A stretch of 64,000 bases of DNA from Sporosarcina luteola (GCA_014204635.1 JACHLS010000010.1:1-64000); one strand, 5' to 3'. Shown: positions 29,245 to 42,120, counted from the stretch's first letter. Numbers and translations: made by a program. The notes: generated by a model from the letters alone, not told the origin.

Positions 29245-30381
29245 TTATTCTCCAGACAAATATTCTGAACGTTTCTGCAAATGCTCTTCATATGTCTTGG
29301 AAAAATGATTGGTCCCTTCTTTATCAGCTAGGAAGTACAAATAATCCGTCTGTGCCGGTTCTACGACAGCTTCAATGGAAGATTTACCGGCTCCAGCGAT
29401 CGGTCCAGGCGGCAAGCCTTGATTTTGGTAAGTGTTATATGGATCTTGCACTTCCAAATCAGAATAAAGAACTCGGTCTTTATGCACGCCAAGTGAATAC
29501 AACACAGTCGGGTCGGTCTGCAATGGCATATCCGCTTTCAACCGGTTATAGAAGACACTAGCAATCGTCTCCCGATCCGCCTTTGCAGTCGCTTCTCTTT
29601 CAAGCAATGAAGCAAAAGTCAACAACCAATGGACCGATTTCTCATTGGACTCCAAATAGCCGTAGTATGGTGTGATTGCAGCAGAGGTCGCATCAAGCAT
29701 ACTTGTAACGATCGTTTCCAACGAAGGTTTTTCTTCATAAAATGGGTACGTCGCAGGGAATAAATACCCTTCAAGCGGATGCTTGATCTGTTCGCCCCGG
29801 ATTTCCTCCGTCAGCAAGTTCGGATATTTACCCATGAAGTTTTCGATTGTCTTCTCATCATCGACATAGGCCATGAATTCTTTCTCAGATATCCCCGTCT
29901 TCTTCTCGACAATTTTACCGATTTGATCCAACGTTAACCCTTCCGGAATCGTCATGGTAAAGACCGGCTCGCGATACACTTTTCCCGTTTTCAAACTTTG
30001 AATCAATTCATCCAGCGTCATCGCTTTTGTCAATCCGTAAGTCCCTGCTTGGAACTGGGATTCATTTTTGAATTTAGCATAGTATTTGAAGACACGGGAA
30101 TCTTTGATAACTCCTTTTTCTTCTAACTTTTTCGAAATCGTGTTTAAACCAGAACCAATGGGAATTTCCACTTCAACGACCTGCTCCGACTCTGGATCGA
30201 CCGGCTGCAGCGAATCTACTACATATTTGTATACCGCTCGCCCTCCAATTAATCCGACCAATAACACGATCAAAGCGATGGCAAATACGATACGGCGTAC
30301 GATTCTCACTTCTTTCTTCTGTTCTTTCATCCGTTCAAGCATGACTTGTTTTTTCGATTCCTTCTTCGTCTCATTCCCCAT
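29245..30381 (-). CDS. mltG: Endolytic murein transglycosylase MltG
   Basis: MltG cleaves nascent peptidoglycan and may end glycan-strand growth. The 378-aa protein has a basic cytoplasmic N-terminus, one membrane helix (IVFAIALIVLLVGLIGG), a LysM-like segment (VEIPIGSGLNTISKKLEEKGVI) and the YceG catalytic domain with Glu in ASLLEREA and the closing motif QNQGLPPGPIAGAG. ATG 30379-30381 is preceded by AGAGGTGAC. It is the first gene after the yrzB terminator. Confidence 0.94.
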   Translation of the reverse strand: MGNETKKESKKQVMLERMKEQKKEVRIVRRIVFAIALIVLLVGLIGGRAVYKYVVDSLQPVDPESEQVVEVEIPIGSGLNTISKKLEEKGVIKDSRVFKYYAKFKNESQFQAGTYGLTKAMTLDELIQSLKTGKVYREPVFTMTIPEGLTLDQIGKIVEKKTGISEKEFMAYVDDEKTIENFMGKYPNLLTEEIRGEQIKHPLEGYLFPATYPFYEEKPSLETIVTSMLDATSAAITPYYGYLESNEKSVHWLLTFASLLEREATAKADRETIASVFYNRLKADMPLQTDPTVLYSLGVHKDRVLYSDLEVQDPYNTYQNQGLPPGPIAGAGKSSIEAVVEPAQTDYLYFLADKEGTNHFSKTYEEHLQKRSEYLSGE

Positions 30382-30452
30382 CCAGAATGTCACCTCTTTT
30401 CTGTATGAATGCTCGTTTTCCTTGAAACACTGAAGGCGGATTGGAACGCATG

Positions 30453-30480
30453 AAAAACGGAATGGTCTGCACCATTCCGT
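30453..30480 (-). terminator. Intrinsic terminator after yrzB
   Basis: ACGGAATGGT and ACCATTCCGT pair around GCAG and are followed by TTTTT on the minus strand, 15 nt past the yrzB stop. It separates ireB-ruvX-yrzB from mltG-trmR-udk. Confidence 0.93.
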
Positions 30481-30495
30481 CCCGTGCACATATGA

Positions 30496-30792
30496 TTAGT
30501 CTTCTTCTTCCTCAGCAAGAAACGTATTCAACATTTCTTCGATCATATCCCACTCTTCATCTGTTTCAATCGTAAGAAGCTCGCCGTCCTCTTGATTTTC
30601 AGATGGAATGAACGCGGCTGCATGGATTTCTATTTCTTCATCATCGTCATCCACATCTTCATTTTCACCTAGAATATGATAGAGGACGTATGATTTTCCG
30701 AAGTCTTCCGAATCAAATGTGAAAATAACTTCACAAACGTGTTCTTCTCCGTGTTCATCAACGATCGTCATTGTCTCTTGTCCATGTTCCAT
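30496..30792 (-). CDS. yrzB: DUF1292 family protein YrzB
   Basis: This 98-aa, strongly acidic protein belongs to DUF1292 and has no known function. Conserved features are the start [19 protein letters not shown], the middle YVLYH and the acidic run [11 protein letters not shown], and [11 protein letters not shown] near the end. It is always near ruvX and ireB in Bacillales. GAGGTGACGAA precedes the ATG, 9 nt after ruvX. Confidence 0.9.
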   Translation of the reverse strand: MEHGQETMTIVDEHGEEHVCEVIFTFDSEDFGKSYVLYHILGENEDVDDDDEEIEIHAAAFIPSENQEDGELLTIETDEEWDMIEEMLNTFLAEEEED

Positions 30793-30801
30793 TTCGTCAC
30801 C

Positions 30802-31221
30802 TCATCTATTTTTTGAATCAAGATACCCTTGAAGTATCATGACCGCCGCCATCTTGTCGATAACGTCCTTCCTTTTCTTCCTGCTCACATCTGCCTCGAT
30901 AAGCATCCGTTCCGCAGCCATTGTTGTCAATCTTTCATCCCACAGGACAACAGGCAAGCCAAATTCATCCTTTAGCATTTCCGCATATTTTTCGGAAGCT
31001 TCCCCTCGTGGGCCTACTGAATTGTTCATATTTTTTGGATAGCCGACAACGAAAGCGTCGACAGCGTATTCAGTGACAAGCTCTTTGATTCTTTTCATGC
31101 CAAATTGGCCGGCGTTTTCATCAATTTTTACTGTTTCAATGCCTTGGGCTGTCCATCCAAGAGCATCACTGATGGCAACTCCGACCGTTTTGGAACCCAC
31201 ATCCAATCCCATCGTTCTCAA
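30802..31221 (-). CDS. ruvX: RuvX/YqgF-type RNase H-fold nuclease (putative Holliday junction resolvase)
   Basis: RuvX/YqgF proteins take part in 16S rRNA 5'-end processing and are also proposed as Holliday junction resolvases. The 139-aa protein shows the RNase H-like residues in [21 protein letters not shown] and LWDERLTT. The start is TTG (31219-31221), overlapping the ireB stop as TTGA, with GGAGG 9 nt upstream; family members begin MRxxGLD, which supports it. Confidence 0.94.
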   Translation of the reverse strand: MRTMGLDVGSKTVGVAISDALGWTAQGIETVKIDENAGQFGMKRIKELVTEYAVDAFVVGYPKNMNNSVGPRGEASEKYAEMLKDEFGLPVVLWDERLTTMAAERMLIEADVSRKKRKDVIDKMAAVMILQGYLDSKNR

Positions 31222-31490
31222 ATTGGGCGCCCTCCGTTTTCCCGGATATAAAACTTCACAAGTTCTTCGAGAATTTCATCACGTTCCAACTTACGGATCA
31301 AATTCCTGGCTTCGTCGTGGCGAGGGATATAAGCCGGGTCGCCTGAAAGTAGGTAGCCGACAATTTGATTGATAGGATTGTACCCTTTGTCGTCCAGCGC
31401 CTTATGCACACGGAGCATGACTTGTTTCACTTCCTGCTCCATCGATTCCTCAGGGAAGTTGAATTTCATCGTCTTGTCGTATGAATCCAT
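31218..31490 (-). CDS. ireB: IreB family regulatory phosphoprotein (YrzL)
   Basis: IreB is the substrate of the Ser/Thr kinase IreK and affects cephalosporin resistance in enterococci; the role in Bacillales is not settled. The 90-aa protein shows [12 protein letters not shown], with the Thr region that is phosphorylated in enterococci, and [26 protein letters not shown] core. ATG 31488-31490 follows GGGGTG. It leads the ireB-ruvX-yrzB operon. Confidence 0.92.
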   Translation of the reverse strand: MDSYDKTMKFNFPEESMEQEVKQVMLRVHKALDDKGYNPINQIVGYLLSGDPAYIPRHDEARNLIRKLERDEILEELVKFYIRENGGRPI

Positions 31491-31549
31491 AATCGACACC
31501 CCGCTTTCCATTCATCCGTTACTAAATATCGGATAAGTTTCCTATATCC

Positions 31550-31579
31550 ATTATACATGACATGCCTTTTCCGAATCAA
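31550..31579 (-). promoter_or_regulatory. Sigma-A promoter of ireB-ruvX-yrzB
   Basis: On the minus strand TTGATT (31574-31579) is followed after 18 nt by a perfect TATAAT (31550-31555), 60 bp upstream of the ireB ATG. Confidence 0.75.
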
Positions 31580-31619
31580 TTGTGTCCTTCAGTAATTGGC
31601 TTCGGAAATACATGAACGC

Positions 31620-34256
31620 TCAGTTGACGGATTTGACATAATCATACACGGATTGAAGGGCTTCATCAAGTTTAGAAGCGTCTTTCGCGCCAGCCATCGC
31701 CATATCTGGACGTCCGCCGCCTTTCCCTCCGCATAGTGATGCTACATGATTGACGAGTTTTCCAGCATGGAAGTTCCCTGCTTTCAAATCATCTGTCACA
31801 CCTGCTGCCAACATGACCTTGTCTTCCGCTGCTCCTCCGAGTACAATGACACCTTTTACAACTTTTTGCTTCAATTCATCGATCATCTGGCGCAAGCCGT
31901 TATTGTCTTTCACATCGACTCGGGCGGAGATGACTGTCACATCATCGATTTGTTGTGCGTTCGCCAGTATATCTGTCAACTGGCTGTTTCCGAGCTTTGC
32001 CGACAACGATTCATTTTCCCGTTGCAGTTCTTTTACGTCTGCTAAAGTGGCTCCAACTTTTGCAACGATATCTTTTGGATTAGCTTTCAGCAAGGCAGAA
32101 GCATTTGTCAGCAAAGCCTCTTCCACTTTGAATGACACATAAGCGTTTTTGCCCGTCACAGCCTCAATGCGCCGCGTGCCGGCACCTATGCCGCCTTCCG
32201 ACTCGATTTTGAACAGGCCGATTGCAGACGTTGTGGATACATGGCAGCCACCGCAAAGTTCCAGTGAATAGTCTCCGACCGAAACGACGCGCACGATATC
32301 GCCGTATTTTTCCCCAAATAGTGCCGTAGCGCCCATCTGCTTCGCTTCTTCAATCGACTTTTGGGTAATGTCGACTGTAATATCTTCCCAGATCTTCTCA
32401 TTCACTTTTCGTTCGATCAATTCTAACTCCTCTTTCGTTATTTGCCCGAAATGAGAGAAATCAAACCGAAGACGATCTGGACCAACATAAGATCCTGCTT
32501 GGTTGACGTGGTCGCCAAGGACTTCCTTGAGCGCTTTGTGAAGAAGATGCGTAGCGGTATGATTTTTAATTGTCAGCTTACGATCTTCCGGATTAACTGC
32601 CGCACGCGCAGTCGCTCCTGCCTGCACCTCGCCAGAGCGAACCGTAGCGGTATGCAGATGTTGCCCGTTCGGCGCTTTCTGCACGTCCTTCACATCCACA
32701 ATGAACGAGTCGTTGAATAGGGTTCCTTTATCCGCAACTTGACCACCGCTCTCTGCATAAAATGGAGTACGGTCCAAGATGAATTGGATTTCCTCTCCTT
32801 CAGAAGCATGCTCAACCAGGCGACCTTCATGCAATAACGCTGCTACCGTCGCGTCACATGTTAACTGGCCATACCCAATAAATTCACTTTTTTCATGAAT
32901 ATTGCCGAGCACTTCTGATTGCACATGCATGCTGTCCACGTCTTGGCGTGCGGCACGAGCACGGTTCCGTTGATTTTCCATTTCCTCATCAAACCCTGCA
33001 CGATCCACTGAGATACCCGCTTCATCCGCATACTCCTCAGTCAATTCGAATGGGAAGCCATATGTGTCATACAGTTTGAAGGCATCCACTCCGGAAACGA
33101 CAGGATGGCCGGATGTTTTTGCTTTTTCAATAATGCCTGATAGGATGGAAAGTCCTTCGTTCAATGTTTCGTGGAAGCGGACTTCCTCATTTTTAATTAC
33201 TTTCATGATGAACTCTTGTTTTTCCTTCACTTGCGGATAGAAGTCTTCCATGATTTCTCCTACAACCGGAACGAGCTCATACATGAAAGGCTTCTGGATG
33301 CCCAGTTGTTTCGCATACCGGACAGCGCGGCGCAATAAACGGCGAAGGACATAACCTCGCCCTTCGTTTGATGGAAGCGCTCCGTCGCCGATCGCGAAAG
33401 CGACTGTCCGGATATGGTCTGCGACGACTTTAAAAGCAGTATCTTTTACAAGATCAGAACCGTATGCTTCACCAGATACCTTCTCAACAGAGCGGATAAT
33501 CGGCATGAATAGGTCTGTATCAAAGTTGGTTGGAACGTCTTGAATGACAGAAGCCATCCGTTCCAAGCCCATGCCGGTATCGATGTTTTTCTTTGGAAGC
33601 GGCGTGTACGTATGGTCTGGATTATGATTGAATTCCGAAAAGACCAAATTCCAGATCTCCAAAAATCGTTCATTTTCTCCGCCGGGGTAGAGTTCAGGAT
33701 CGGAGAAATCATCGCCGTAGGATGGTCCGCGATCATAGAAAATTTCGGAGTTTGGGCCGCTCGGACCTTCACCGATATCCCAGAAGTTTCCTTCCAAGCG
33801 AATGATCCGTTCTTCCGGAATGCCGATCTTATCTTTCCAAATCATATACGCCTCTTCATCTTCCGGGTGAACTGTAACCGAAAGTAAATCCGGATTAAAC
33901 CCGATCCATTTTTCGTCCGTCAGAAATTCCCAAGCCCGGACAATTGCTTCTTCCTTGAAATAATCACCGATGGAGAAGTTGCCAAGCATCTCGAAGAACG
34001 TATGGTGACGCGCTGTCTTCCCTACATTCTCAATATCATTCGTGCGGATGGACTTTTGAGCATTGACAATCCGCGGATTGTCCGGGATTACCCGTCCATC
34101 GAAGTATTTCTTTAATGTTGCAACTCCGCTGTTGATCCATAGAAGAGAAGGATCATCAATAGGAACAAGGGGAGCGGATGGCTCTTCACTGTGCCCGTGG
34201 TCTTTAAAGTAATCCAGAAACATTTTACGAATTTGTGCAGCTGTCAATTTTTTCAT
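31620..34256 (-). CDS. alaS: Alanine--tRNA ligase
   Basis: AlaRS charges tRNA-Ala. The 878-aa protein has the class II catalytic core at the N-terminus (begins [17 protein letters not shown], with [20 protein letters not shown]), a tRNA-recognition region, the editing domain with zinc residues HTATHLLH and CGGCH, and the C-terminal dimerisation domain ([15 protein letters not shown]). ATG 34254-34256 lies 8 nt after GGAGG. Expression is controlled by the T-box leader at 34305-34538. Confidence 0.97.
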   Translation of the reverse strand: MKKLTAAQIRKMFLDYFKDHGHSEEPSAPLVPIDDPSLLWINSGVATLKKYFDGRVIPDNPRIVNAQKSIRTNDIENVGKTARHHTFFEMLGNFSIGDYFKEEAIVRAWEFLTDEKWIGFNPDLLSVTVHPEDEEAYMIWKDKIGIPEERIIRLEGNFWDIGEGPSGPNSEIFYDRGPSYGDDFSDPELYPGGENERFLEIWNLVFSEFNHNPDHTYTPLPKKNIDTGMGLERMASVIQDVPTNFDTDLFMPIIRSVEKVSGEAYGSDLVKDTAFKVVADHIRTVAFAIGDGALPSNEGRGYVLRRLLRRAVRYAKQLGIQKPFMYELVPVVGEIMEDFYPQVKEKQEFIMKVIKNEEVRFHETLNEGLSILSGIIEKAKTSGHPVVSGVDAFKLYDTYGFPFELTEEYADEAGISVDRAGFDEEMENQRNRARAARQDVDSMHVQSEVLGNIHEKSEFIGYGQLTCDATVAALLHEGRLVEHASEGEEIQFILDRTPFYAESGGQVADKGTLFNDSFIVDVKDVQKAPNGQHLHTATVRSGEVQAGATARAAVNPEDRKLTIKNHTATHLLHKALKEVLGDHVNQAGSYVGPDRLRFDFSHFGQITKEELELIERKVNEKIWEDITVDITQKSIEEAKQMGATALFGEKYGDIVRVVSVGDYSLELCGGCHVSTTSAIGLFKIESEGGIGAGTRRIEAVTGKNAYVSFKVEEALLTNASALLKANPKDIVAKVGATLADVKELQRENESLSAKLGNSQLTDILANAQQIDDVTVISARVDVKDNNGLRQMIDELKQKVVKGVIVLGGAAEDKVMLAAGVTDDLKAGNFHAGKLVNHVASLCGGKGGGRPDMAMAGAKDASKLDEALQSVYDYVKSVN

Positions 34257-34304
34257 TTTACTAACCTCCATTCATTTTTTCCGAAGGCGGACGGCCGAAA
34301 CATA

Positions 34305-34538
34305 AAAAAACTCCGCCCCATAAAGGGACGAAGTGAAATTTCGCGGTACCACCCTAATTTACCGAATTGGTACATTCGGTATCTCAGAAGCCTTAACGCG
34401 GCAAACGGCAATGATTAGTTGCACTCCAGAGTAGCGTTCCGACTTATTCGCCATGAGAACCTTTTCAGCCAAGAGGTCCCTCTCTTTTCATGCGATCTAA
34501 GCGTACTGTCTCCTTCAACGCATTACGTATGATACTCG
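34305..34538 (-). promoter_or_regulatory. T-box riboswitch leader of alaS (tRNA-Ala sensing)
   Basis: The minus-strand leader contains the T-box core AGGGTGGTACCGCG (34342-34355). The AGTA motif of the specifier loop is at 34504-34507. By alignment with the glyQS specifier loop (GAAx-codon-A), GCT at 34433-34435 is the specifier, an Ala codon. The TGGT bulge base T fits the A73 discriminator of tRNA-Ala. The terminator CTTCGTCCC/GGGGCGGAG followed by seven T is at 34305-34334. Confidence 0.93.
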
Positions 34539-34539
34539 A

Positions 34540-34568
34540 ATTATATGGAATTATTGATGGCCTGTCAA
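34540..34568 (-). promoter_or_regulatory. Sigma-A promoter of alaS
   Basis: Perfect TTGACA (34563-34568) and perfect TATAAT (34540-34545) are separated by 17 nt on the minus strand. The -35 box overlaps the last codons of recD2. Confidence 0.93.
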
Positions 34569-37072
34569 TCCGTCGCCTCCATAAAGTTGTACGGTGTCAG
34601 TCCTCCCATGCCGATCATCGGATCAATTGACAAGACATTCTCCCTCGTCAATTGCAGATGATCCACTTGCTCTGCCTTGTCCTCTATTGGCACTTCCCCT
34701 GCTGTCTGCACTGCTGCTTGTTCTTGTTCTTTTTTCGCTTTGGCCGGAAAGGACTCTGCTCCCTTTTCGTCACTTGCCTTCTCCGGTATTTCTTCCTCTG
34801 CCGGCTGTTCATCGAACTGGAGCCGGTGTTTAAGTGTCGTCTGGCGATCCAGTTCATCCGTCCTGCTTATGCCTTCCCTGAATTCCGCCGGTTCTCCGCA
34901 AAGGATCAAAAAATTTTTGGCGCGGGTAATTCCAGTATAAAGCAAGTTGCGCCGCAGCATTTTCCGATAACTTCTGACGACAGGCATGATGACAGTTGGG
35001 AATTCACTGCCCTGCGATTTATGGATAGAACAGCAATACGCCAGTGTAATTTGATTCAAATCGTTACGTTCGTACGTAACTTCAATCCCGTCGTACGACA
35101 CAACGAGCATCTCTTTCTTGTCAACCGTTTCCTTCGCTTTCAAGATCGCAATGACTTCGCCCATGTCTCCATTAAACACATTGCTCTCAGGTTGGTTGAC
35201 CAGCTGAAGCACTTTGTCTCCAATCCGGTAAGTTACATCCCCAAAAACCACTTCCTTGCGATCGGGTCCGGACGGGTTAACCATCTCCTGGATCATTTTG
35301 TTTAATCCATCAATGCCCGCCGTGCCTTTGTACATCGGTGCAAGCACTTGAATATCTTTTATGGAATGGCCTTTCGCTATAGCATTCTTGAGCACTTGCT
35401 CCACGACATTCATGATTTGATCCCCAGTTGAGCGGATAAACGACCGGTCTGATGTTTTTTTTATCAAATTGTCGTCCCACTCAGACCGCTTGATCATATG
35501 AGCCATTTCAATAATCGTGGAACCGGCGCTTTGCCGATAGATCTCTTTCAATTCAACAACCGGAATTTTTCCAGACTCCAGCATATCCTTCAGGACTTGT
35601 CCAGGACCAACAGGAGGCAGCTGGTCCTGATCACCAACGAACAGGATTTGGATATCATCGTCCAGTGCTTTCAGCAATTGATGGGCAAGCCATGTATCAA
35701 CCATCGACATCTCATCGATGATTAACAGCCTGCCTTCGACTTCCCTGCCTTCCGCTTCATCCTTTTCCTGTCCTGTGAATCCGAGGAGACGGTGGATGGT
35801 CATCGCTGGCAGCCCTGTCGATTCGGACATTCGTTTTGCCGCCCGTCCTGTTGGCGCAGCCAATACAATAGGGAACGGTTCCTGTTTTTTTGCATATTCC
35901 TTCGGATCAAGAGACAGGCCATGAAGTTCCGCATACACTTCGACTAGTCCCCTGATGACAGTCGTTTTTCCAGTACCGGGACCGCCTGTCAAAATCATGA
36001 CAGAAGAGTGGAGGGCTGTTTGTATAGCGGCTGCCTGAGTTTCCGCATACGTCACGCCGAGACGCTCCTCCGCTTCCCCGATCGCTTTCCTAACTTCGGA
36101 AGCAGGAAATGCATCCGCTTTCTCGCTTTTCATCAATCTTTCGAGTTTCGAGGCAATGCCGAGTTCAGAAAAATAGAGGGACGGGATATACAATTTCCGT
36201 TCCTCAGCACACAACTTGGCTTCTTCCACCAGCTCAATAATCGACTGTGAAATGCGGTCAAACGGAATCTCCTCCGGCTGGCTTGCTTCCAGCATGCGTT
36301 TCACTTCAGGCAGCACATCATCCGCAAGCAAATAAACATGACCTGCTGATTGTACCGTTTGATTCATATAGTGCAGAATGGCAGCTTTCACACGGGACGG
36401 ATGTTGGCCGGTCATGCCAAGCTGCCTGCCGAGCTCATCCGCTCGCTGAAAGCCGATTCCTTCCACTTCTTCAATGAGACGGTAAGGATTTTCAGTTAAT
36501 CGCTCAATCGACTCCTCACGATATGTTTGATAAATCCGCATAGCGAGCTGAGGGCCGAACCCCCAATCATTCAGCTGTACGATTGTCCTTTCCAGCCCTA
36601 AGTTCTGCTGAAGAACAGAAGTTAGCGTCTCTTTCCGTTCATCCGACAGCTTCGGTATGGAATCTAACACTGAGGGATTTTCCACTATTTTTCGAATGGC
36701 GTCTTTACCAAGCGTTCGCACGATAGTATCAGCAGTTTTCCTGCCGATGCCCGGAAAGAGGTCGCCCGACAAATAATGGACAATTCCGTCCTCCGTCTCT
36801 GGCATTTCCTTCGTGAATGTCATGACATCGAACTGTTCACCATATGTATTGTGCTTGACAAGACGACCGGTGAATCGGTATTCTTCGTTCTCAGTCAGCT
36901 GTGGAAAATTCCCTTTAATTACAATCTCTTTGTCGCCATACCCACAATTCGTCTTGCTGATTTTCAGCTTGGCAATTGTGAATAAATTGGTTGGATTATG
37001 GAAGATCGTAACGACCGGGCGTCCAACTAGAAATACTTCCTCTTTCGTCTCGTTGCCGAATAACTCTTCCAT
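34565..37072 (-). CDS. recD2: ATP-dependent DNA helicase RecD2
   Basis: RecD2 is a 5'-3' helicase without RecBC partners, linked in B. subtilis to mismatch repair and fork progression. The 835-aa protein has an N-terminal OB-like domain, helix-hairpin-helix region (LFPGIGRKTADTIV, EVEGIGFQRADELG), then SF1B motifs: Walker A GGPGTGKTT, motif II DEMSMVD, GDQDQLPPVGPG and the late motifs HKSQGSEFPTVI and YTGITRAK. The ATG has GGTGAGAG upstream. It follows the TPR gene by 34 bp. The acidic 100-residue tail is poorly conserved. Confidence 0.94.
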   Translation of the reverse strand: MEELFGNETKEEVFLVGRPVVTIFHNPTNLFTIAKLKISKTNCGYGDKEIVIKGNFPQLTENEEYRFTGRLVKHNTYGEQFDVMTFTKEMPETEDGIVHYLSGDLFPGIGRKTADTIVRTLGKDAIRKIVENPSVLDSIPKLSDERKETLTSVLQQNLGLERTIVQLNDWGFGPQLAMRIYQTYREESIERLTENPYRLIEEVEGIGFQRADELGRQLGMTGQHPSRVKAAILHYMNQTVQSAGHVYLLADDVLPEVKRMLEASQPEEIPFDRISQSIIELVEEAKLCAEERKLYIPSLYFSELGIASKLERLMKSEKADAFPASEVRKAIGEAEERLGVTYAETQAAAIQTALHSSVMILTGGPGTGKTTVIRGLVEVYAELHGLSLDPKEYAKKQEPFPIVLAAPTGRAAKRMSESTGLPAMTIHRLLGFTGQEKDEAEGREVEGRLLIIDEMSMVDTWLAHQLLKALDDDIQILFVGDQDQLPPVGPGQVLKDMLESGKIPVVELKEIYRQSAGSTIIEMAHMIKRSEWDDNLIKKTSDRSFIRSTGDQIMNVVEQVLKNAIAKGHSIKDIQVLAPMYKGTAGIDGLNKMIQEMVNPSGPDRKEVVFGDVTYRIGDKVLQLVNQPESNVFNGDMGEVIAILKAKETVDKKEMLVVSYDGIEVTYERNDLNQITLAYCCSIHKSQGSEFPTVIMPVVRSYRKMLRRNLLYTGITRAKNFLILCGEPAEFREGISRTDELDRQTTLKHRLQFDEQPAEEEIPEKASDEKGAESFPAKAKKEQEQAAVQTAGEVPIEDKAEQVDHLQLTRENVLSIDPMIGMGGLTPYNFMEATD

Positions 37073-37106
37073 AATCTCTCACCGCCTTATCTATTTTAAG
37101 TAATCT

Positions 37107-37772
37107 TTAGTTGTCTTCTTCGCCTTGCTTGATCATGTCGTAGACATATCTGGATTGAATATGATCCGGTTCAATCGTGAAAGCACGCTCCAAGTGATGC
37201 AGTGCATCTTCCTTCTGATCAGTCGACACTGCATAAACCATTCCTAAGTTGTAATGTGCATCTGGATGGTCCGGTTCCTTTTCGACCAATTCACGCAGCA
37301 CTTTTTCGGCTTCCTTAAATAATTCCATTTTAGCAAGGAGAATGCCGTATGAAAGTTTGATTTCCATATCATCTGGAGCGAGTTCAAGAGCACGCTGCAA
37401 ATAAGGCAAAGCCAGCTTATCCTTGCCCCCTTGCTCCAGACTTTTGCCAAGCATGAAATAGGCATCGGACTGCTCCATTCCGCTCCGTACAGCCTTCTCG
37501 TACAATTTGGCCGCCTCATCGAACCGTCCGTTATTATAATAAAGATTAGCAAGCCCATAGTAGGCTGTGACTGCTTCTTCGTCCAGCGTCAATGCTTTTT
37601 GAAAAAAACGCTCCGCCCGTTCCACATCTCTGACTGCCGTGAAGACATTTCCTAAATTGATGTAGCCTACCGGATTGTCAGGCTCCTGCTCTGCCGCCTT
37701 CACAAATGCTTCAATTGCTTTTTCAAATTCACCTTGCTGCAAGGATTGAATTCCTATTTCGTTAAATTCCAT
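37107..37772 (-). CDS. yrrB: Tetratricopeptide repeat protein YrrB
   Basis: The 221-aa protein is built almost wholly of TPR units (for example FEKAIEAFVKAAEQEPDNPVG and AERFFQKALTLDEEAVTAYY) with the W/L-G-Y/F-A-A-P pattern. TPR proteins are interaction scaffolds; the partner here is unknown. It sits between mnmA and recD2 as in B. subtilis. Confidence 0.92.
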   Translation of the reverse strand: MEFNEIGIQSLQQGEFEKAIEAFVKAAEQEPDNPVGYINLGNVFTAVRDVERAERFFQKALTLDEEAVTAYYGLANLYYNNGRFDEAAKLYEKAVRSGMEQSDAYFMLGKSLEQGGKDKLALPYLQRALELAPDDMEIKLSYGILLAKMELFKEAEKVLRELVEKEPDHPDAHYNLGMVYAVSTDQKEDALHHLERAFTIEPDHIQSRYVYDMIKQGEEDN

Positions 37773-37787
37773 TGCGTTACCTGCCCC

Positions 37788-40074
<2,287 letters not shown>

Positions 40075-40088
40075 TTGAAAAACTCCTT

Positions 40089-40508
40089 TTAAATGTAGAA
40101 CATATACCCTTGTGGTTCGGGTGCTCTATCCGAGTCGATCAGATCTTCGATCGTCGTCGTATCCAGTACTCCGCGGATCGCCTCTCCGATCCGATGCCAT
40201 AATTCCTGCTGAGGCACGTCATCTTCATCAATTTCCTCAACAAGTTGAATCGGCCCTTCCAAAACGCGAATGACATCCCCCGCTGTAATCTCATTGGGCG
40301 CCTTTGCCAATTTATAGCCGCCATATGCCCCACGGACGCTTTTAACTACCCCGCTATTCCGCAAAGGGGGAATCAATTGTTCCAAGTAAGCCTCGGATAA
40401 ATTTTGTTCTTCCGCTATCTTTCGCAAAGGCAACGGGCCTTCGCCATAATTCCTGCCAAGTTCAACGACTATGGTTAATCCATATCGTCCTTTAGTAGAT
40501 ATTCTCAT
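40089..40508 (-). CDS. cymR: Rrf2-family cysteine metabolism repressor CymR
   Basis: CymR represses sulfur-uptake and cysteine-synthesis genes, forming a complex with CysK in B. subtilis. The 139-aa protein begins MRISTKGRYGLTIVVELG, has the winged helix (LPLRKIAEEQNLSEAYLEQLI, SVRGAYGGYKLAK), and lacks the three-cysteine FeS motif of IscR-type members. ATG 40506-40508 matches the family start; the longer frame would begin almost at the -10 box. It leads the cymR-desulfurase-mnmA operon. Confidence 0.93.
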   Translation of the reverse strand: MRISTKGRYGLTIVVELGRNYGEGPLPLRKIAEEQNLSEAYLEQLIPPLRNSGVVKSVRGAYGGYKLAKAPNEITAGDVIRVLEGPIQLVEEIDEDDVPQQELWHRIGEAIRGVLDTTTIEDLIDSDRAPEPQGYMFYI

Positions 40509-40545
40509 GGTATCCAACAGTCCTTTTTCTCGAATTGCTTCAAAC

Positions 40546-40554
40546 ATTATAGCA
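40546..40554 (-). promoter_or_regulatory. Extended -10 promoter of cymR operon
   Basis: The minus strand reads TGCTATAAT, an extended -10 box, about 38 bp upstream of the cymR ATG. No good -35 box is present at 17 nt. Confidence 0.6.
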
Positions 40555-40578
40555 CACAACATCGCTCTCTTCCTCCAT

Positions 40579-40608
40579 ATGACTCCGTTCAGAAGCTCAT
40601 GTTATAAT
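40579..40608 (+). promoter_or_regulatory. Probable sigma-A promoter of rarA
   Basis: ATGACT (40579-40584), 18 nt, then TATAAT (40603-40608) with TGT in front making an extended -10. The TTG start of rarA is 31 bp downstream. Confidence 0.65.
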
Positions 40609-40639
40609 GGAAGGAACAGATGTACGAGGAGTGATGACA

Positions 40640-41923
40640 TTGCACAACGAACCGTTGGCATTTCGAATGCGCCCGCGAACGATAGATGAAATAGCCGGAC
40701 AACAACATATCATCGGAGAAAAGACTTCTCTCTATAGAATGGTGAAAAACGGACATGTTCCATCCATGCTTTTGTATGGAGAACCCGGGATTGGCAAGAC
40801 TTCCCTTGCTCATGCGATTGCTGGAACGAGCCAACTGCCATTCATGGCTTTGAATGCGACAGTCTCTGGCAAGAAAGATGTGGAAGATGTTGTAGCAGAG
40901 TCACGTATTTCGGGAAAAGTACTGCTATTCCTAGACGAAATCCACCGATTCAATAAACTACAGCAAGACACATTACTTCCCCACGTGGAAAACGGATCGA
41001 TTGTTCTCATTGGCGCAACGACAGAAAATCCTTTTCACGACGTCAATCCCGCAATCCGTTCCAGATGCGGGGAAATCCTGCAGTTGAAACGGCTGGAGAC
41101 CGCCGATCTGGAAACATTATTAAACCGGGCTTTAAAAGACGAGGAACGTGGATTGGGCAAAATAAATATGGCCATTGAGGAAAGCCAGGTGAAACGGATT
41201 GCCGAAGGCGTCAACGGAGATGCCCGGAAAGCACTGACTGTCCTGGAATCAGTCGTCTCCGCGAGTGATGAGGAAGAGGGACAAGTGGTGATCGAAGATT
41301 GGCTGATCGATAATCTGATTGGCAGGATTGGCTTAGTCGGAGATAAAAAAGGGTCCCACCATTATAACTTGCTTTCCGCTTTGCAAAAATCTGTGCGAGG
41401 CAGCGATGTCAATGCCGCAGTCTATTATTTGGCCCACCTGCTTGAAACGGGGGACCTTGTTGCCGTTTCTCGAAGATTGCTCGTCATGGCATATGAAGAT
41501 ATCGGCCTTGCCGATCCGAACGTGGGTCCACATGTGCTGGCCGCTACGGAAGCAGCTATCCGGCTCGGCATGCCCGAAGCAAGAATACCGCTGTCGAACG
41601 CCGTCATCGAAATGTGCCTTGCTTCCAAATCCAACTCCGCCTACTTGGCGATCGATGCAGCAACGAACGCTCTGCATGAAGGCCAGACGGGCGATATTCC
41701 GCTTCATTTGCGGGATGCACACTATGCCGGTGCAGCCACTCTGGGACACGTCGGCTATCAATACCCGCATGATACACCGATCGGGTCATTCGGTGGATGG
41801 GTGAATCAGCAATACCTGCCTGATCCACTTGCGCAGGCCGAATTCTACAAGCCCGTTATTGCCGGAGAAGAGAAAAAGATGGCGGGCATCTACGAACGGC
41901 TGAAAGAGTTCCGGAAAAAATGA
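40640..41923 (+). CDS. rarA: Replication-associated recombination protein A (RarA/MgsA)
   Basis: RarA is a clamp-loader-like AAA+ ATPase acting at stalled forks. The 427-aa protein has Walker [10 protein letters not shown], Walker [11 protein letters not shown], the sensor GATTENP and the MgsA C-terminal tetramerisation domain ([25 protein letters not shown]). The start TTG (40640-40642) is 8 nt after GAGGAG; the ATG six bases earlier is only 2 nt from it. Family members begin [10 protein letters not shown], which supports the choice. It is divergent from cymR, as in B. subtilis (yrvN). Confidence 0.94.
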   Translation: MHNEPLAFRMRPRTIDEIAGQQHIIGEKTSLYRMVKNGHVPSMLLYGEPGIGKTSLAHAIAGTSQLPFMALNATVSGKKDVEDVVAESRISGKVLLFLDEIHRFNKLQQDTLLPHVENGSIVLIGATTENPFHDVNPAIRSRCGEILQLKRLETADLETLLNRALKDEERGLGKINMAIEESQVKRIAEGVNGDARKALTVLESVVSASDEEEGQVVIEDWLIDNLIGRIGLVGDKKGSHHYNLLSALQKSVRGSDVNAAVYYLAHLLETGDLVAVSRRLLVMAYEDIGLADPNVGPHVLAATEAAIRLGMPEARIPLSNAVIEMCLASKSNSAYLAIDAATNALHEGQTGDIPLHLRDAHYAGAATLGHVGYQYPHDTPIGSFGGWVNQQYLPDPLAQAEFYKPVIAGEEKKMAGIYERLKEFRKK

Positions 41924-41963
41924 TGAATTGGAAGTATTCATGGAACGAAACTTGAGGGTTATT

Positions 41964-42001
41964 GAGGCGTTTTCTGTTCTGAAGTGGACAGAAAACGCCT
42001 C
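41964..42001 (+). terminator. 14-bp perfect hairpin after rarA
   Basis: GAGGCGTTTTCTGT (41964-41977) pairs exactly with ACAGAAAACGCCTC (41988-42001). It lies 40 nt past the rarA stop. The following TATTATTGTT is only moderately T-rich, so it is a likely but not ideal terminator. Confidence 0.6.
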
Positions 42002-42120
42002 TATTATTGTTAAATTCCTATTTTGGGTCATAAGTGGTTTTTTTATGAAGTGTGAAGGAAGTTCTTCAGATGGTAGAAACGTTTTAGTTGTCTGCGGGAG
42101 TGGTTTGCGGGGGGCACCGG

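Noticed and set aside
34652..35305. 217-codon plus-strand frame inside recD2
   Set aside because: Antisense to recD2 helicase motifs; a coding shadow.
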